Shown piece by piece: positions 18,080 to 28,407 of a stretch of DNA of 64,000 nucleotides. How positions within the stretch are numbered: position 1 is the stretch's first letter; each line of letters opens with the position of its first letter. Below the pieces are notes generated by a model. It saw only the letters and a program-made list of their open reading frames with translations. It was not told the origin of the DNA and did no database searches. The DNA is from Azospirillum agricola (GTDB taxonomy: Bacteria > Pseudomonadota > Alphaproteobacteria > Azospirillales > Azospirillaceae): positions 62,001 through 126,000 of the forward strand of contig NZ_JAGINM010000017.1 of the NCBI RefSeq assembly GCF_017876095.1, given 5' to 3'. The position numbers and the translations under genes were made by a program.

Positions 18080-18949
18080 TCACTGGTTGGCGGTCGGCGG
18101 CTGCGGGGATGACGGCTGTGCTGCGCCGCTCTGCCCGCCCGCCGTGTCGGACGCGGCGCTGCCCCCGGAGGCGGCGCGCGCCTGGGTCAGTTCGGCGTTC
18201 AGGCGCGCGACCTCCTGCGACAGCCGCTGCACCTCCTGCTGGAGCGGGGCCGGCTGCGCCATCGGCCCGCCGGCCGCCGCCAGCGCGGCGGAATCGCGCA
18301 TCCAATAGGGCGGCACGCCGTAATAGGTGTGGACCGCCATCGCCCATTGCCGATCGCCCATGTCCGGCCGGCTGGAGCCGCTGAAGCGCGGCGCCCCGGC
18401 CAGCCGGTCCTTCGGCACGTTCAGGACATAGCCGTCCTTGTTGGGGCCATCGTTGTTGGCGGCCGGCTGGAACAGCGCCCACGGCACCGGCACATGGGCG
18501 TCGCCGATGCCGAGGAAACCACCCATCTCGACGACGGCGTAGGCGACGCGGCCGCTGTTGGGATCGATCACCAGTTCGGAGATCTTGCCCAGTTCGGCAC
18601 CGTCGGCGCCGCGCAGCCTGGCCTTCGCCAGATCGTCTGCGGCGACGGCGCGCGGGTGCTCGATGGAGCCTTGCAGGGCGTCGGCCTCGCCGAGAATGGC
18701 GAGGCAGGCCGGCGCGTTGCCGGTCTGCGCCACGCGCTGCGCGGTCTGCTGGAGCGCCCGGAGCTGGGCGGTTTCCTGCGGGGTGACGGGGGCGGGGGTT
18801 CCCGGCCCGGCGGCCTCCAGCGCGGCGACCCGCTGGCCGAGCCGGTCGAGTCCCTCGGTGCAGCCATCGGCGGCCAGCGCCGGCGTCGCGGCGGACAATA
18901 CCCCCAGCGCGGCCATCGTCAGGGCAGCGCCAAGCAGCGGGCGTTTCAT
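18080..18949 (-). CDS. Exported PRC-barrel domain protein
   Basis: This 289-residue protein begins with a clear signal peptide (MKRPLLGAALTMAALGVLSA..ALA, cut near residue 27). A helical region follows (about 28-95). The PRC-barrel domain lies at about 105-190 with AKLRGADGAELGKISELVID and VAYAVVEMGGFLGIGDAHVPVPW. A Gln/Ala-rich coiled coil (LQQEVQRLSQEVARLNAEL) sits near the C-terminus, followed by a low-complexity Ser/Gly/Pro tail. Start ATG 18949, with GGAGG 9 nt upstream. Such proteins are thought to sit in the periplasm or envelope, but the role is not known. It shares its direction with the YgaP-like gene, 34 nt downstream. Confidence 0.8.
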   Translation of the reverse strand: MKRPLLGAALTMAALGVLSAATPALAADGCTEGLDRLGQRVAALEAAGPGTPAPVTPQETAQLRALQQTAQRVAQTGNAPACLAILGEADALQGSIEHPRAVAADDLAKARLRGADGAELGKISELVIDPNSGRVAYAVVEMGGFLGIGDAHVPVPWALFQPAANNDGPNKDGYVLNVPKDRLAGAPRFSGSSRPDMGDRQWAMAVHTYYGVPPYWMRDSAALAAAGGPMAQPAPLQQEVQRLSQEVARLNAELTQARAASGGSAASDTAGGQSGAAQPSSPQPPTANQ

Positions 18950-19022
18950 CAAGGGACTCCTCCGGCTCGGAACATCGCGTGCTGAATGAACAGCACGGTC
19001 AAGCCGGAGGTTCCGTGTTTAC

Positions 19023-19077
19023 CCGGAGGCCGCCCGGTTTTGTCGGCCGGGGGTTTTGTCGGGCGGCCGGGCTCCGG
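19023..19077 (-). terminator. Stem-loop terminator of the urease operon
   Basis: GGCCGCCCG (19028-19036) pairs with CGGGCGGCC (19060-19068), and the outer CCGGA (19023-19027) pairs with TCCGG (19073-19077) over a bulge, directly after the ureG stop. Two TTTTGTCGG direct repeats lie in the loop. The U-run is weak. Confidence 0.55.
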
Positions 19078-19718
<641 letters not shown>

Positions 19719-19722
<4 letters not shown>

Positions 19723-20450
19723 GAGCGGAAAAGCCTCGTGTATTGGGTTTCGTGGATCATCGAGGTCCAGTCGACGGCCATCGCCCGGCCGCCGAGATCG
19801 TCGAGCGGTGTCGCGAGGACGGCCCCGGCCGCCGCGTGGGTGATCGGGTCGAGCCCCGCCAGCGCCCGCTGCCCGTCGGTCTGGCCGAGCGGCACCAGCC
19901 GCACCCCGGCGGAGACGAGGTTGGCGGCGAAGGCGTGCAGATAGGCGGCGAGCGCCGGCCCCTCGGCGACGCCGATGAGCGCGGAGACCAGGGCGACGGC
20001 GACGGCGTAGGCCGGCGGCCGTCCGATGGCGGTCAGGACGCCGTCCCAGCGGGCGAGCCCGTCGAGCGGCCAGGCGGCGCGGATGGCGATCAGGAAGGCC
20101 TGCCCCTGGGCGCGCGATTCCAGCGCGGTCTCCGACGAGGCGCGCAGGATGTCGGCGCGCTCCACAGCCCAGACGAAGGCGGCTTCGTCGCCGGCGCGCA
20201 CCGCGCGGTGGACGGCGGCGAACAGCATGCCGTCGGTGCGCCCGGCGCCGTGGCGCAGAATGCCGTCGAGCCAGACGGTCAGCGAGGCGCGGTCCCGCAC
20301 CAGCCCCTGCTCGACCGCCGCCTCGATGCCGTGGCTGTAGGAGAAGCCGCCGACCGGAAAGGACGGCGACAACCAGGCGAGCAGGCGGGTCAGCGCGTGG
20401 GCGTTGATTCCCTCTCCCGGGACGGGAGAGGGCATAACGTCAATGCTCAT
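19719..20450 (-). CDS. ureF: Urease accessory protein UreF
   Basis: UreF acts with UreD and UreG in the maturation complex and gates nickel insertion. The family signature LLAWLSPSFPVGGFSYSHGIEAAVEQG lies near residue 25, and the all-helical body ends with the typical Arg-Leu-Phe-Arg-Ser tail. The start is uncertain: ATG 20450 overlaps the ureE stop by 11 nt, ATG 20435 follows it, and neither has a good ribosome-binding site. Either way the first residues (PSPVPGEGIN) are encoded by a CCCTCTCCCG palindrome, a repeat that seems to have inserted at the ureE-ureF junction and become coding. Confidence 0.92.
20410..20432. repeat. CCCTCTCCCG palindrome, copy 1 (inside the ureF 5' end)
   Basis: CCCTCTCCCG (20410-20419) and CGGGAGAGGG (20423-20432) are exact reverse complements separated by 3 nt. 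The same two arms with another 3-nt centre occur at 21838-21860. This copy is read as the N-terminal codons of ureF. Confidence 0.8.
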
Positions 20451-20970
20451 GCGAATGCCCATGGGCATGCCCGTGATCATGTCCGTGCCCATGATCGTGC
20501 CCATGCCCGCCACCATGCGCGTGCCCGCCATAAGCCCCGCCCTCCGGCATGAAGGGCAGATGCACGTCGCGCACCTCGGCGCCGAGCCCGCGCAGCATGT
20601 CCGCGATCACATGGTCACGGCGCAGGCGGATGGTGTCGCCGACGATCTGCACCGGCAGATGCCGGTTGCCGAGATGCCAGGCGATCCGCGCGAAGGACTC
20701 GGCCGGACCGGCGACGCGGACCTCCATCAACTCCTCGGGCGCCGCGACGACGCGCAGGATGCCGCCGTCGCCAAGCTCCAGCCCGTCGCCGTCGTCCAGC
20801 GCCACCGCGCGCGGCAGGTCGAGCAGGAAGCCGCCGCCGGCATCGTCGGTCATCGCCATGCGCCGCCGGTGGCGGTCGTCGAAGGCCAGCGTCACGGTGC
20901 CGGACGCGCGCTCCAGCGGCCAGTGGCCGCGGGCGTGGACGCGGGTGGCGCGGCGGGAAAGATCGTTCAT
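20440..20970 (-). CDS. ureE: Urease accessory nickel metallochaperone UreE
   Basis: UreE binds nickel and hands it to UreG for urease assembly. The 176-residue protein has the N-terminal peptide-binding domain (GTVTLAFDDRHRRRMAM), the C-terminal metal domain with the conserved AWHLGNRHLPVQI (its His is the dimer-interface nickel ligand), and a His-rich tail in which 13 of the last 27 residues are His, alternating with Gly or Asp. Start ATG 20970 overlaps the murI stop by 4 nt. The tail points to nickel storage as well as delivery. Confidence 0.95.
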   Translation of the reverse strand: MNDLSRRATRVHARGHWPLERASGTVTLAFDDRHRRRMAMTDDAGGGFLLDLPRAVALDDGDGLELGDGGILRVVAAPEELMEVRVAGPAESFARIAWHLGNRHLPVQIVGDTIRLRRDHVIADMLRGLGAEVRDVHLPFMPEGGAYGGHAHGGGHGHDHGHGHDHGHAHGHSHEH

Positions 20971-21836
20971 GGTGAGAGCCGTTCGAAAGGAGTCGGGTGG
21001 CCGAAGAAGCGCCCGGCCAGTTCGCTGACCAGCGGCGCCGATCCGGTGGTGAAGAAACGCACGCCATGCTCGCCGGCGGCCGGGCGGTATTCGGGGTGGC
21101 GCTCCAGATACTGCTCCAGCGAGCGGGCGGTCAGCGTCGGCTGGCACAGCACCTCGACCCCCGGCGGCAGCGCCCGCAGGAACAGGCGCTCCACCAGCGG
21201 GTAATGGGTGCAGCCGAGCACCACGGTGTCGAGCGGCTGGCCGCCCAGCCGCTCCAGCAGCGCCGCGACGTAGCCGGCCACGACCGGCGCGAGGACCTCG
21301 TCGGGCGCCCCGCGCTCGATCAGCGGGACCAGATCGGGGCAGGCCTGCTGCACGACGCGGACCGAGGGCGCCCGCTTGCCGATCTCGCGCGGGAAGGAGC
21401 CGGAGTTGACCGTCGCCTGCGTCGCGAAGACGCCGACGGTGCGCGGCTCGCCCAGATGGTCGGGCGGCACGGTGTCGATCATCCAGGGCACGCGGGTGAT
21501 CGCCTCGACCATCGGCACCAGCACGCCCAGCACGTTGCGGCCGGGATGGGCCGTCGGCAGCCACTCCTGCTGCAACCGCCGCAGCGCCACGGCGGCGGCG
21601 GTGTTGCAGGCGATGACCACCAGCCGGCAGCCCTGGGCGAAGAGATGCTCCATCCCCCGGATGGTGAGGCGGTGGATGTCCCCGTCGTCGCGCGGCCCAT
21701 AGGGAGCGGCGGCGTGGTCGCCGAGATAGACGAAGGGCCGTCCGGGAGCCGCATCCACCAGCGCGCGCAGCACCGTCAACCCGCCATGGCCCGAATCAAA
21801 GACACCGATCACGAATGGAAACCTCTTGCCGTCCAT
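20967..21836 (-). CDS. murI: Glutamate racemase MurI, embedded in the urease operon
   Basis: MurI interconverts L- and D-glutamate to supply D-Glu for peptidoglycan. The 289-residue protein has FDSGHGGLTVLRAL near residue 13 and both catalytic cysteines, C77 in ACNTAAAVAL and C209 in LGCTHYPL. It is translationally coupled to ureE (ATGA overlap) and starts 33 nt after ureC, with only a CCCTCTCCCG palindrome in between. MurI is not a urease accessory protein, so its position looks like an insertion into the operon. Whether it is the genome's only glutamate racemase cannot be seen. Confidence 0.93.
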   Translation of the reverse strand: MDGKRFPFVIGVFDSGHGGLTVLRALVDAAPGRPFVYLGDHAAAPYGPRDDGDIHRLTIRGMEHLFAQGCRLVVIACNTAAAVALRRLQQEWLPTAHPGRNVLGVLVPMVEAITRVPWMIDTVPPDHLGEPRTVGVFATQATVNSGSFPREIGKRAPSVRVVQQACPDLVPLIERGAPDEVLAPVVAGYVAALLERLGGQPLDTVVLGCTHYPLVERLFLRALPPGVEVLCQPTLTARSLEQYLERHPEYRPAAGEHGVRFFTTGSAPLVSELAGRFFGHPTPFERLSP

Positions 21837-21837
21837 G

Positions 21838-21860
21838 CCCTCTCCCGCCCCGGGAGAGGG
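21838..21860. repeat. CCCTCTCCCG palindrome, copy 2 (between ureC and murI)
   Basis: CCCTCTCCCG (21838-21847) and CGGGAGAGGG (21851-21860) are identical arms to those at 20410-20432. The element fills nearly all of the 33-nt gap between ureC and murI and lies just 1 nt upstream of the murI ATG. Confidence 0.8.
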
Positions 21861-21869
21861 AGACCAACC

Positions 21870-23579
<1,710 letters not shown>

Positions 23580-23609
23580 GTCTGGTTCGCCCCTTGCTGG
23601 ACAGGCCCG

Positions 23610-23915
23610 TCAGAGGGCGCCGTTGACCTTGCGGTTGAAGCCGATCACCACCCGGTCGCCGTCGTAGGCGACCAGCGTGACGCGGCGGGTCTGCCCCGGC
23701 TCGAAGCGCACCGCCGTGCCGGCGGGGATGTCCAGCCGGAAGCCGCGCGCCCGCTCGCGGTCGAAGGTCAGCGCCGCGTTGGTCTCGTGGAAATGGTAGT
23801 GCGAACCGACCTGGATCGGCCGGTCGCCGGCGTTGGCGACGTCGAGCTCGACCGTCGCGCGGCCGGCGTTCAGCACGATCTCGCCGGACGCCGGGAGGAT
23901 CTCACCGGGTTTCAT
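23610..23915 (-). CDS. ureB: Urease beta subunit UreB
   Basis: UreB is the small beta-barrel structural subunit. The 101-residue product begins MKPGEILPASGEIVLNAGR and contains the family motif VGSHYHFHETNAALTFDRERARGFRLDIPAGTA in pieces around residues 40-70, followed by FEPGQTRRVTLVAYDG. As in most bacteria, it is a separate gene between ureA and ureC rather than a fusion. It begins 15 nt after the ureA stop. Confidence 0.97.
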   Translation of the reverse strand: MKPGEILPASGEIVLNAGRATVELDVANAGDRPIQVGSHYHFHETNAALTFDRERARGFRLDIPAGTAVRFEPGQTRRVTLVAYDGDRVVIGFNRKVNGAL

Positions 23916-23930
23916 GGGTTGGAACTCCCC

Positions 23931-24233
23931 TCAACGGATCGGCTGGTGGACGGTGACGAGCTTGGTCCCGTCGGGGAAGGTCGCCTCGACCTGGATGTCG
24001 TGGATCATCTCGGGGATGCCCTCCATCACCTGCTCGCGCGTCAGCACGGTGGCGCCGTCGCGCATCAGCTCGGCGACGGTCCGGCCGTCGCGCGCGCCCT
24101 CGACCACGAAGTCGGTGATGAGGGCGACCGCCTCGGGATGGTTCAGCTTCACGCCGCGCTCCAGCCGCCGCCGGGCCACCATCGCGGCCATCGCGACGAG
24201 CAGCTTGTCCTTCTCGCGCCCTGTCAGGTTCAT
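23931..24233 (-). CDS. ureA: Urease gamma subunit UreA
   Basis: UreA is the 100-residue helical gamma subunit of urease. The start MNLTGREKDKLLVAMAAMVARRRLERGVKLNHPEAVALI, read here in segments around residues 1-39, is diagnostic, as are the C-terminal DIQVEATFPDGTKLVTVH and QPIR. It is first in the minus-strand urease operon. The gene expected directly upstream in relatives is ureD, but here the upstream neighbour is a divergent plus-strand sensor-like gene. Confidence 0.97.
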   Translation of the reverse strand: MNLTGREKDKLLVAMAAMVARRRLERGVKLNHPEAVALITDFVVEGARDGRTVAELMRDGATVLTREQVMEGIPEMIHDIQVEATFPDGTKLVTVHQPIR

Positions 24234-24447
24234 CGGGGAATTGCCTTTTGCCGCCCTGTTCGTTGCCGGGGATTATGCCACGTTGCCGCGTCGCGCCAAG
24301 TGCGTCGTATGACGTATCAGGGACTTGGCCGGGGATGGGCCGCGAGCGGGAGCGGAGGCGGGGCTGTCACAGGACCGTAACTTGCCGCTCCGCGCCGCCG
24401 CGCGTACAGGAACGGCCGAACGCAGTCGCGCAAGTGGGGTTCATGAG

Positions 24448-25155
24448 ATGACGCAGGCGGCAGGGTCTTCCGGCGAACGGCCGCGCTACAGGGCCGGCGG
24501 CGGGCGGCGGCCCGTGGTGGCGCTCGCCGGCGCGCTGGTCGCCGTGTTCATCGTCAACAGCCTCGTCGGCCTCTTCGCCATCGACTACGCCCGCAAGGCC
24601 GACGAGGCCGGGCACGCCACCCAGTCCAGCCTGATCGAGGCGCTCGACACCGCGCGCGAGGCGCAGGTCGCCTTCAAGATCCAGGTGCAGGAGTGGAAGA
24701 ACCTGCTGCTGCGCGGCAGCGACCCGGAGGAGAACCGCCGCTACCTCGACCGTTTCGCCGGGCAGGAGCGCCGGGTCGGCGAGGCGCTGGCCCGCCTCCA
24801 GGCCATCGCCCCCGCCCTGGGACTCGACCATGGAGCCGTGGAGGCGGTGATCCGCGACCACGCGGCGCTGGGCGAGCGCTACCGGCAGGCGCTGACCCGC
24901 TTCGACCCGACCGCACCCGGCGGCGACGCGGCGGCGGCCGACCGCGCGGTGCGCGGCATCGACCGGCCGCTGGACAGCGCCATCGACGCCATCGCCGAAT
25001 CGACCCGCGCCCACGCCAAGGCCCGGCAAGGCGACCTCGCGGCGGCGGCGGCCGAGCGCTACACCGGCACGCGGGTGGTCGCCATCGCCAGCGCGCTGCT
25101 CGGCCTGCTGCTGATCGCGGTGGCGCTGGGCCGCGCGGTCGGGCGGCGCGGCTGA
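24448..25155 (+). CDS. Ligand-domain-only membrane sensor protein (chemoreceptor-like four-helix domain)
   Basis: This 235-residue protein has an N-terminal transmembrane segment (about residues 24-44, VVALAGALVAVFIVNSLVGLF), a periplasmic helical domain with EAQVAFKIQVQEWKNLLLRG (a signature I know from 4HB-type chemoreceptor ligand domains), and a second transmembrane segment (about 210-228). It stops four residues after that helix (GRRG). There is no HAMP, kinase or methyl-accepting domain. It precedes a Na/Pi cotransporter gene by 21 nt, so both probably form an operon. It may modulate that transporter, or be a truncated chemoreceptor. Confidence 0.7.
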   Translation: MTQAAGSSGERPRYRAGGGRRPVVALAGALVAVFIVNSLVGLFAIDYARKADEAGHATQSSLIEALDTAREAQVAFKIQVQEWKNLLLRGSDPEENRRYLDRFAGQERRVGEALARLQAIAPALGLDHGAVEAVIRDHAALGERYRQALTRFDPTAPGGDAAAADRAVRGIDRPLDSAIDAIAESTRAHAKARQGDLAAAAAERYTGTRVVAIASALLGLLLIAVALGRAVGRRG

Positions 25156-25176
25156 CGGACGGGGAGCGGAGCGATC

Positions 25177-26817
25177 ATGGACATCGTCGCCACGCTGTTC
25201 GGCGGGCTCGGGCTGTTCTTCACCGGGGTGAAGCTGATCGGCCGCAACCTCCAACACATGGCCGGACGCCGCTTCCGCGCCGTGCTGGCGAAGGCCACCG
25301 CCAACCCGCTGAGCGCCGCCGTCGCCGGCACTCTGCTCGGCGTCCTGACCCAGAGCACCAACGCCGCCACCTTCATCGTCATCAACCTGATCACGGCGGG
25401 CGCCGTCACCATGCGGCAGGCGATGCCGCTGGTCGGCTGGGCCAACCTCGGCACCGCCGTGCTGGTGGCGCTGACGGCGGTCGACCTGCGGCTGGCGGTG
25501 CTCCATGTGCTGGGCGTCACCGGGCTGTGCTTCTACCTCGACCTCGACCGCTCGGCGCGCTACCGCCATCTGGTCGGCGCGCTGCTGGGGCTGGGGATCC
25601 TGTTCCTGGGGTTGCAGCTGATGAAGGCCGGGGCCGGGCCGCTGCGCGACGTCCCGGCGATGCGCGCCGCCCTGCTGTTCGCCGCCTCGTCGGACTTCCT
25701 GCTGCTGCTGATCGGGGCGGCGATCACGCTGGTGGCGCAATCCTCGGCGACGGTGGCGGTGCTGGCCGTCACCATGGCCGGCGCCGGCCTGTTCGGCGAG
25801 CGCGAGACCATCCTGCTGGTGCTGGGGGCGAGCCTCGGCTCCGGCCTGACGACGCTGCTGCTCGGCGGCAACCTCGACGGGCGGGCCGGGCAGCTCGCCA
25901 TCTTCCAGGCGCTGTTCAAGGCGCTGGGGGTCGCGATCCTGCTGCCGTTGTTCCTGCTGGAGGACGGCACCGGCCTGCCGATGCTGCGCCACGCCATCGA
26001 TTCGGTGGCCGACGGCCTGCCGGAGCGCGTCGCCTGGGTCTTCGTGCTGTGCCAGGTGGTGCCGGCGCTGGTCCTGCTGCCGGTCTTCGGCGTGGCGGAG
26101 CGGCTGCTCGCCCGCTGGTCGCCGCCGACCGAGACGGAGGAGCTGTCGCGCCCGCGCTACCTGTCCGACGAGGCGCTGATCGATCCCGAGAGCGCCCTGC
26201 CGCTGGCCGGGAAGGAGCAGCTCCGCCTGCTGCGCCACCTGCCGGACTATCTGGACTGCGTGCGGGCCGAGCCGGACACCCCCGACCCGATCCCCTTCGG
26301 CGCGCTGCACGAGAGCATGACCGCCGTCGCCCGCGCCGTCGAGGCCTTCCAGACCGAGCTGATCGGCGGCGACCTGCCGCGCGGCACGCTGGTGCGCGCC
26401 ATCGCCCAGCAGAACCGGCTGGAAATCCTGGTGTCGCTCCACGACAGCGTGCACGAGCTGGTCCGCCAGATCCACGACGCGCCGGAGGCGCTGCACCATC
26501 ACCCGCTTCCCTCCCAAATGGCGGAGAGCCTGCACGCGCTGCTCTCCAGCCTCGCCGACACCGCCGCCGACCCGGACCACGACGGCGTGTCGCTGCTGGT
26601 CGGGCTGACCGGCGACCGCGGCGAGCTGATGGGGCGCATCCGCCGGTCCCTGCTGCGCGGCGACGACCCGCCGGCCCCGGCGGTCCAGCAGGCGCTGGTC
26701 GCCCAGACCGCCCTGTTCGAGCGCATCGTCTGGCTGACCCGCCGCTATGCCCTGCTGCTGCGCGAGGGGGCGGACCGGGTGGAAACGCCGGCGCCGGCCG
26801 CCATGGCGGCGGATTGA
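25177..26817 (+). CDS. Na/Pi cotransporter family protein with C-terminal PhoU-like domain
   Basis: The 546-residue protein is predicted to move phosphate with sodium across the inner membrane (NptA/YjbB type). The two inverted QSS-type repeats of the family are visible as LTQSTNAATFIVINL near residue 59 and LVAQSSATVAVLAVTM near residue 186. About eight to nine hydrophobic helices occupy residues 1-310. The cytoplasmic tail (about 340-540) is helical and PhoU-like. AGCGGAGC precedes the ATG. It converges on ureD (16 nt apart) and belongs to the two-gene plus-strand unit that separates ureD from ureA. Confidence 0.88.
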   Translation: MDIVATLFGGLGLFFTGVKLIGRNLQHMAGRRFRAVLAKATANPLSAAVAGTLLGVLTQSTNAATFIVINLITAGAVTMRQAMPLVGWANLGTAVLVALTAVDLRLAVLHVLGVTGLCFYLDLDRSARYRHLVGALLGLGILFLGLQLMKAGAGPLRDVPAMRAALLFAASSDFLLLLIGAAITLVAQSSATVAVLAVTMAGAGLFGERETILLVLGASLGSGLTTLLLGGNLDGRAGQLAIFQALFKALGVAILLPLFLLEDGTGLPMLRHAIDSVADGLPERVAWVFVLCQVVPALVLLPVFGVAERLLARWSPPTETEELSRPRYLSDEALIDPESALPLAGKEQLRLLRHLPDYLDCVRAEPDTPDPIPFGALHESMTAVARAVEAFQTELIGGDLPRGTLVRAIAQQNRLEILVSLHDSVHELVRQIHDAPEALHHHPLPSQMAESLHALLSSLADTAADPDHDGVSLLVGLTGDRGELMGRIRRSLLRGDDPPAPAVQQALVAQTALFERIVWLTRRYALLLREGADRVETPAPAAMAAD

Positions 26818-26833
26818 GGCCGGCTGTTACCCC

Positions 26834-27742
26834 TTACACCTCCCAGAGACGCGGCAGCCGCGTCGGCAGGCCGGCCGCCTCGGCGCGCAGGCCCGACCAG
26901 AGGACCATGTAGGCCCGGCGCACCGCGCGGGCGTCGCCGCCCAGGATGCGCACCACCAGCAACCCGTCGAAGGCCGTCGCCCCGACCCGCGCGTACCCGT
27001 CCTGCTGGGCGGCTCCGTCCGCCAGCGCGCGCACCGCGTCCAGCCGGTCCGCCGCGTCGGGCGCGGCGTGCAGCAGGGTCGCGCAGGCTCCCGCCCCACC
27101 GAAGCCGGCGGGATGGTTCAGGGTCTCGGCGATGTCGCCATCCAGATGCAGGGCGTCGGCCCAGACCGCCCGGCCGTCGCGGACCACCTCCCAGGCGTCG
27201 CGGATCAGGCCGCGCGTGACCGTCTCCCCGAAGGCGGCGCGGCCGAAGACCAGCATCTCGCCGGCGATCAGCCGGGAATCGCCCGCCAGTTCCAGCCGGG
27301 TCAGCCGGCGCAGGCGCGAGCCCTCGAAGACGATGGCCTCCTGCGGCATCCACTCCAGCCACGCCCCGGCCTCAACCGCCACGCGCGTGTCGATGCGGCA
27401 GTCGGCGCCGGTGGAGCGGTAGACCTTCTCCGCCGCCTGCGTCGTCACCAGCGCCCGCGCGCCCGGCCCGGCCGACAGGTCGATGTCCATGCGGTCGCCG
27501 CCGACCATCCCGCCGGAGGTCGTCGCCAGCACGGCGATGGGAACGTCGCCCCGGCGCGGTGTCGGCAGCAGCACCCGCAGCGGGTCGTGGTGGTAGAGGG
27601 TCGCCAACCGGGTCTCGCCGTGGCGGTGCTCGAAACGAACGGTCGCGGCGCCATGCACCGCGACCTTCTTTTGCTCGCCGGCCGGAACCGCCCGGCCCGT
27701 GGTCGTCACCCCGCCGGCCATCCCCTCGATCGTCTGAAGCAC
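26834..27742 (-). CDS. ureD: Urease accessory protein UreD (UreH)
   Basis: UreD binds apo-urease and scaffolds UreF and UreG for nickel delivery. The 302-residue protein has GAATVRFEHRHGETRLATLYHHDPLRVLLPTP in segments near residues 20-50, the central GGMVGGDRMDIDLSAG, and WLEWMPQEAIVFEGSR. I prefer the GTG start at 27742 with GGGAG about 9 nt upstream; ATG 27721 would have its site abutting the start. It lies apart from the rest of the urease genes, which begin 2.6 kb further on the same strand behind two oppositely oriented genes. It must therefore have its own promoter. Confidence 0.93.
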   Translation of the reverse strand: MLQTIEGMAGGVTTTGRAVPAGEQKKVAVHGAATVRFEHRHGETRLATLYHHDPLRVLLPTPRRGDVPIAVLATTSGGMVGGDRMDIDLSAGPGARALVTTQAAEKVYRSTGADCRIDTRVAVEAGAWLEWMPQEAIVFEGSRLRRLTRLELAGDSRLIAGEMLVFGRAAFGETVTRGLIRDAWEVVRDGRAVWADALHLDGDIAETLNHPAGFGGAGACATLLHAAPDAADRLDAVRALADGAAQQDGYARVGATAFDGLLVVRILGGDARAVRRAYMVLWSGLRAEAAGLPTRLPRLWEV

Positions 27743-27824
27743 GCTGTCCCGCTCCCCTCCCCTGTGGCGACCGCAGTCTGCCGGAAGGGAACGGGGCGGC
27801 GCAACCCGCGGTGTCGGCGCGGGA

Positions 27825-28259
27825 TCAGCCGAGGATCTCGGCGATGACCTCGCGGTCGTGGACCTCCCGCTCGAAGCGCGACAGCTCGACGCCCAGCGCG
27901 TCGCGGATCGACACCATCCCGGCGGGCATCCCCCGCTCGGCGACCGGCAGGTGGCGGAAACCGCCCTCATGCATCAGATGCAGCGCGTGCATCACGGACT
28001 GGTCGGGCGACACCGTGGTCGGATCGGCGGTCATCACCTCGCCGACCCGCGTCCGGTCGGGATCGAGCCCGCCGGCCAGCACGCGGAACAGGGCGTCGCG
28101 CTCGGTGAAGATGCCGATCAGCCGCTCCCCCTCCACCACCATCAGGGCGCCAATGCGGTGTTCCTTCATCACATGCGCGGCGGTGCGCACCGTCGCGGAG
28201 GCCGGAACCGTGTGGATGCGCTGGTTGCGCGTGACGGCGCGGACGGGCCGGGTGGGCAT
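27825..28259 (-). CDS. CBS-domain pair protein
   Basis: This 144-residue protein consists of two CBS domains, at about residues 10-65 (ATVRTAAHVMKEHRIGALMVVEGERLIGIFTERDALFRVL) and 75-130 (TTVSPDQSVMHALHLMHEGGFRHLPV), given here as segments. Such pairs bind adenine nucleotides and act as energy or ligand sensors. There is no attached enzyme domain. The ATG at 28259 has GAGGAGG 8 nt upstream. It is about 80 nt upstream of ureD in the same direction. A shared transcript is possible but no link is shown. Confidence 0.88.
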   Translation of the reverse strand: MPTRPVRAVTRNQRIHTVPASATVRTAAHVMKEHRIGALMVVEGERLIGIFTERDALFRVLAGGLDPDRTRVGEVMTADPTTVSPDQSVMHALHLMHEGGFRHLPVAERGMPAGMVSIRDALGVELSRFEREVHDREVIAEILG

Positions 28260-28407
28260 GCGCGGAACCTCCTCTGGGTTGCGTGGCGATGATGGCGCCG
28301 AGGGTCGGCAGCCGAATGGATTCTTGTTGCGAACCTTCCTCTTTCCCGTTCCGAAAGTTACCTTTTGGTGGCGCGACGGACAATATGCGGAACGTCCTGT
28401 CGTCGTC

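Noticed and set aside
20440..20540. Low-complexity CATGGGCATG-type sequence that looks like a DNA repeat
   Set aside because: It is the coding sequence of the His-rich tail of UreE, which explains the repetition.
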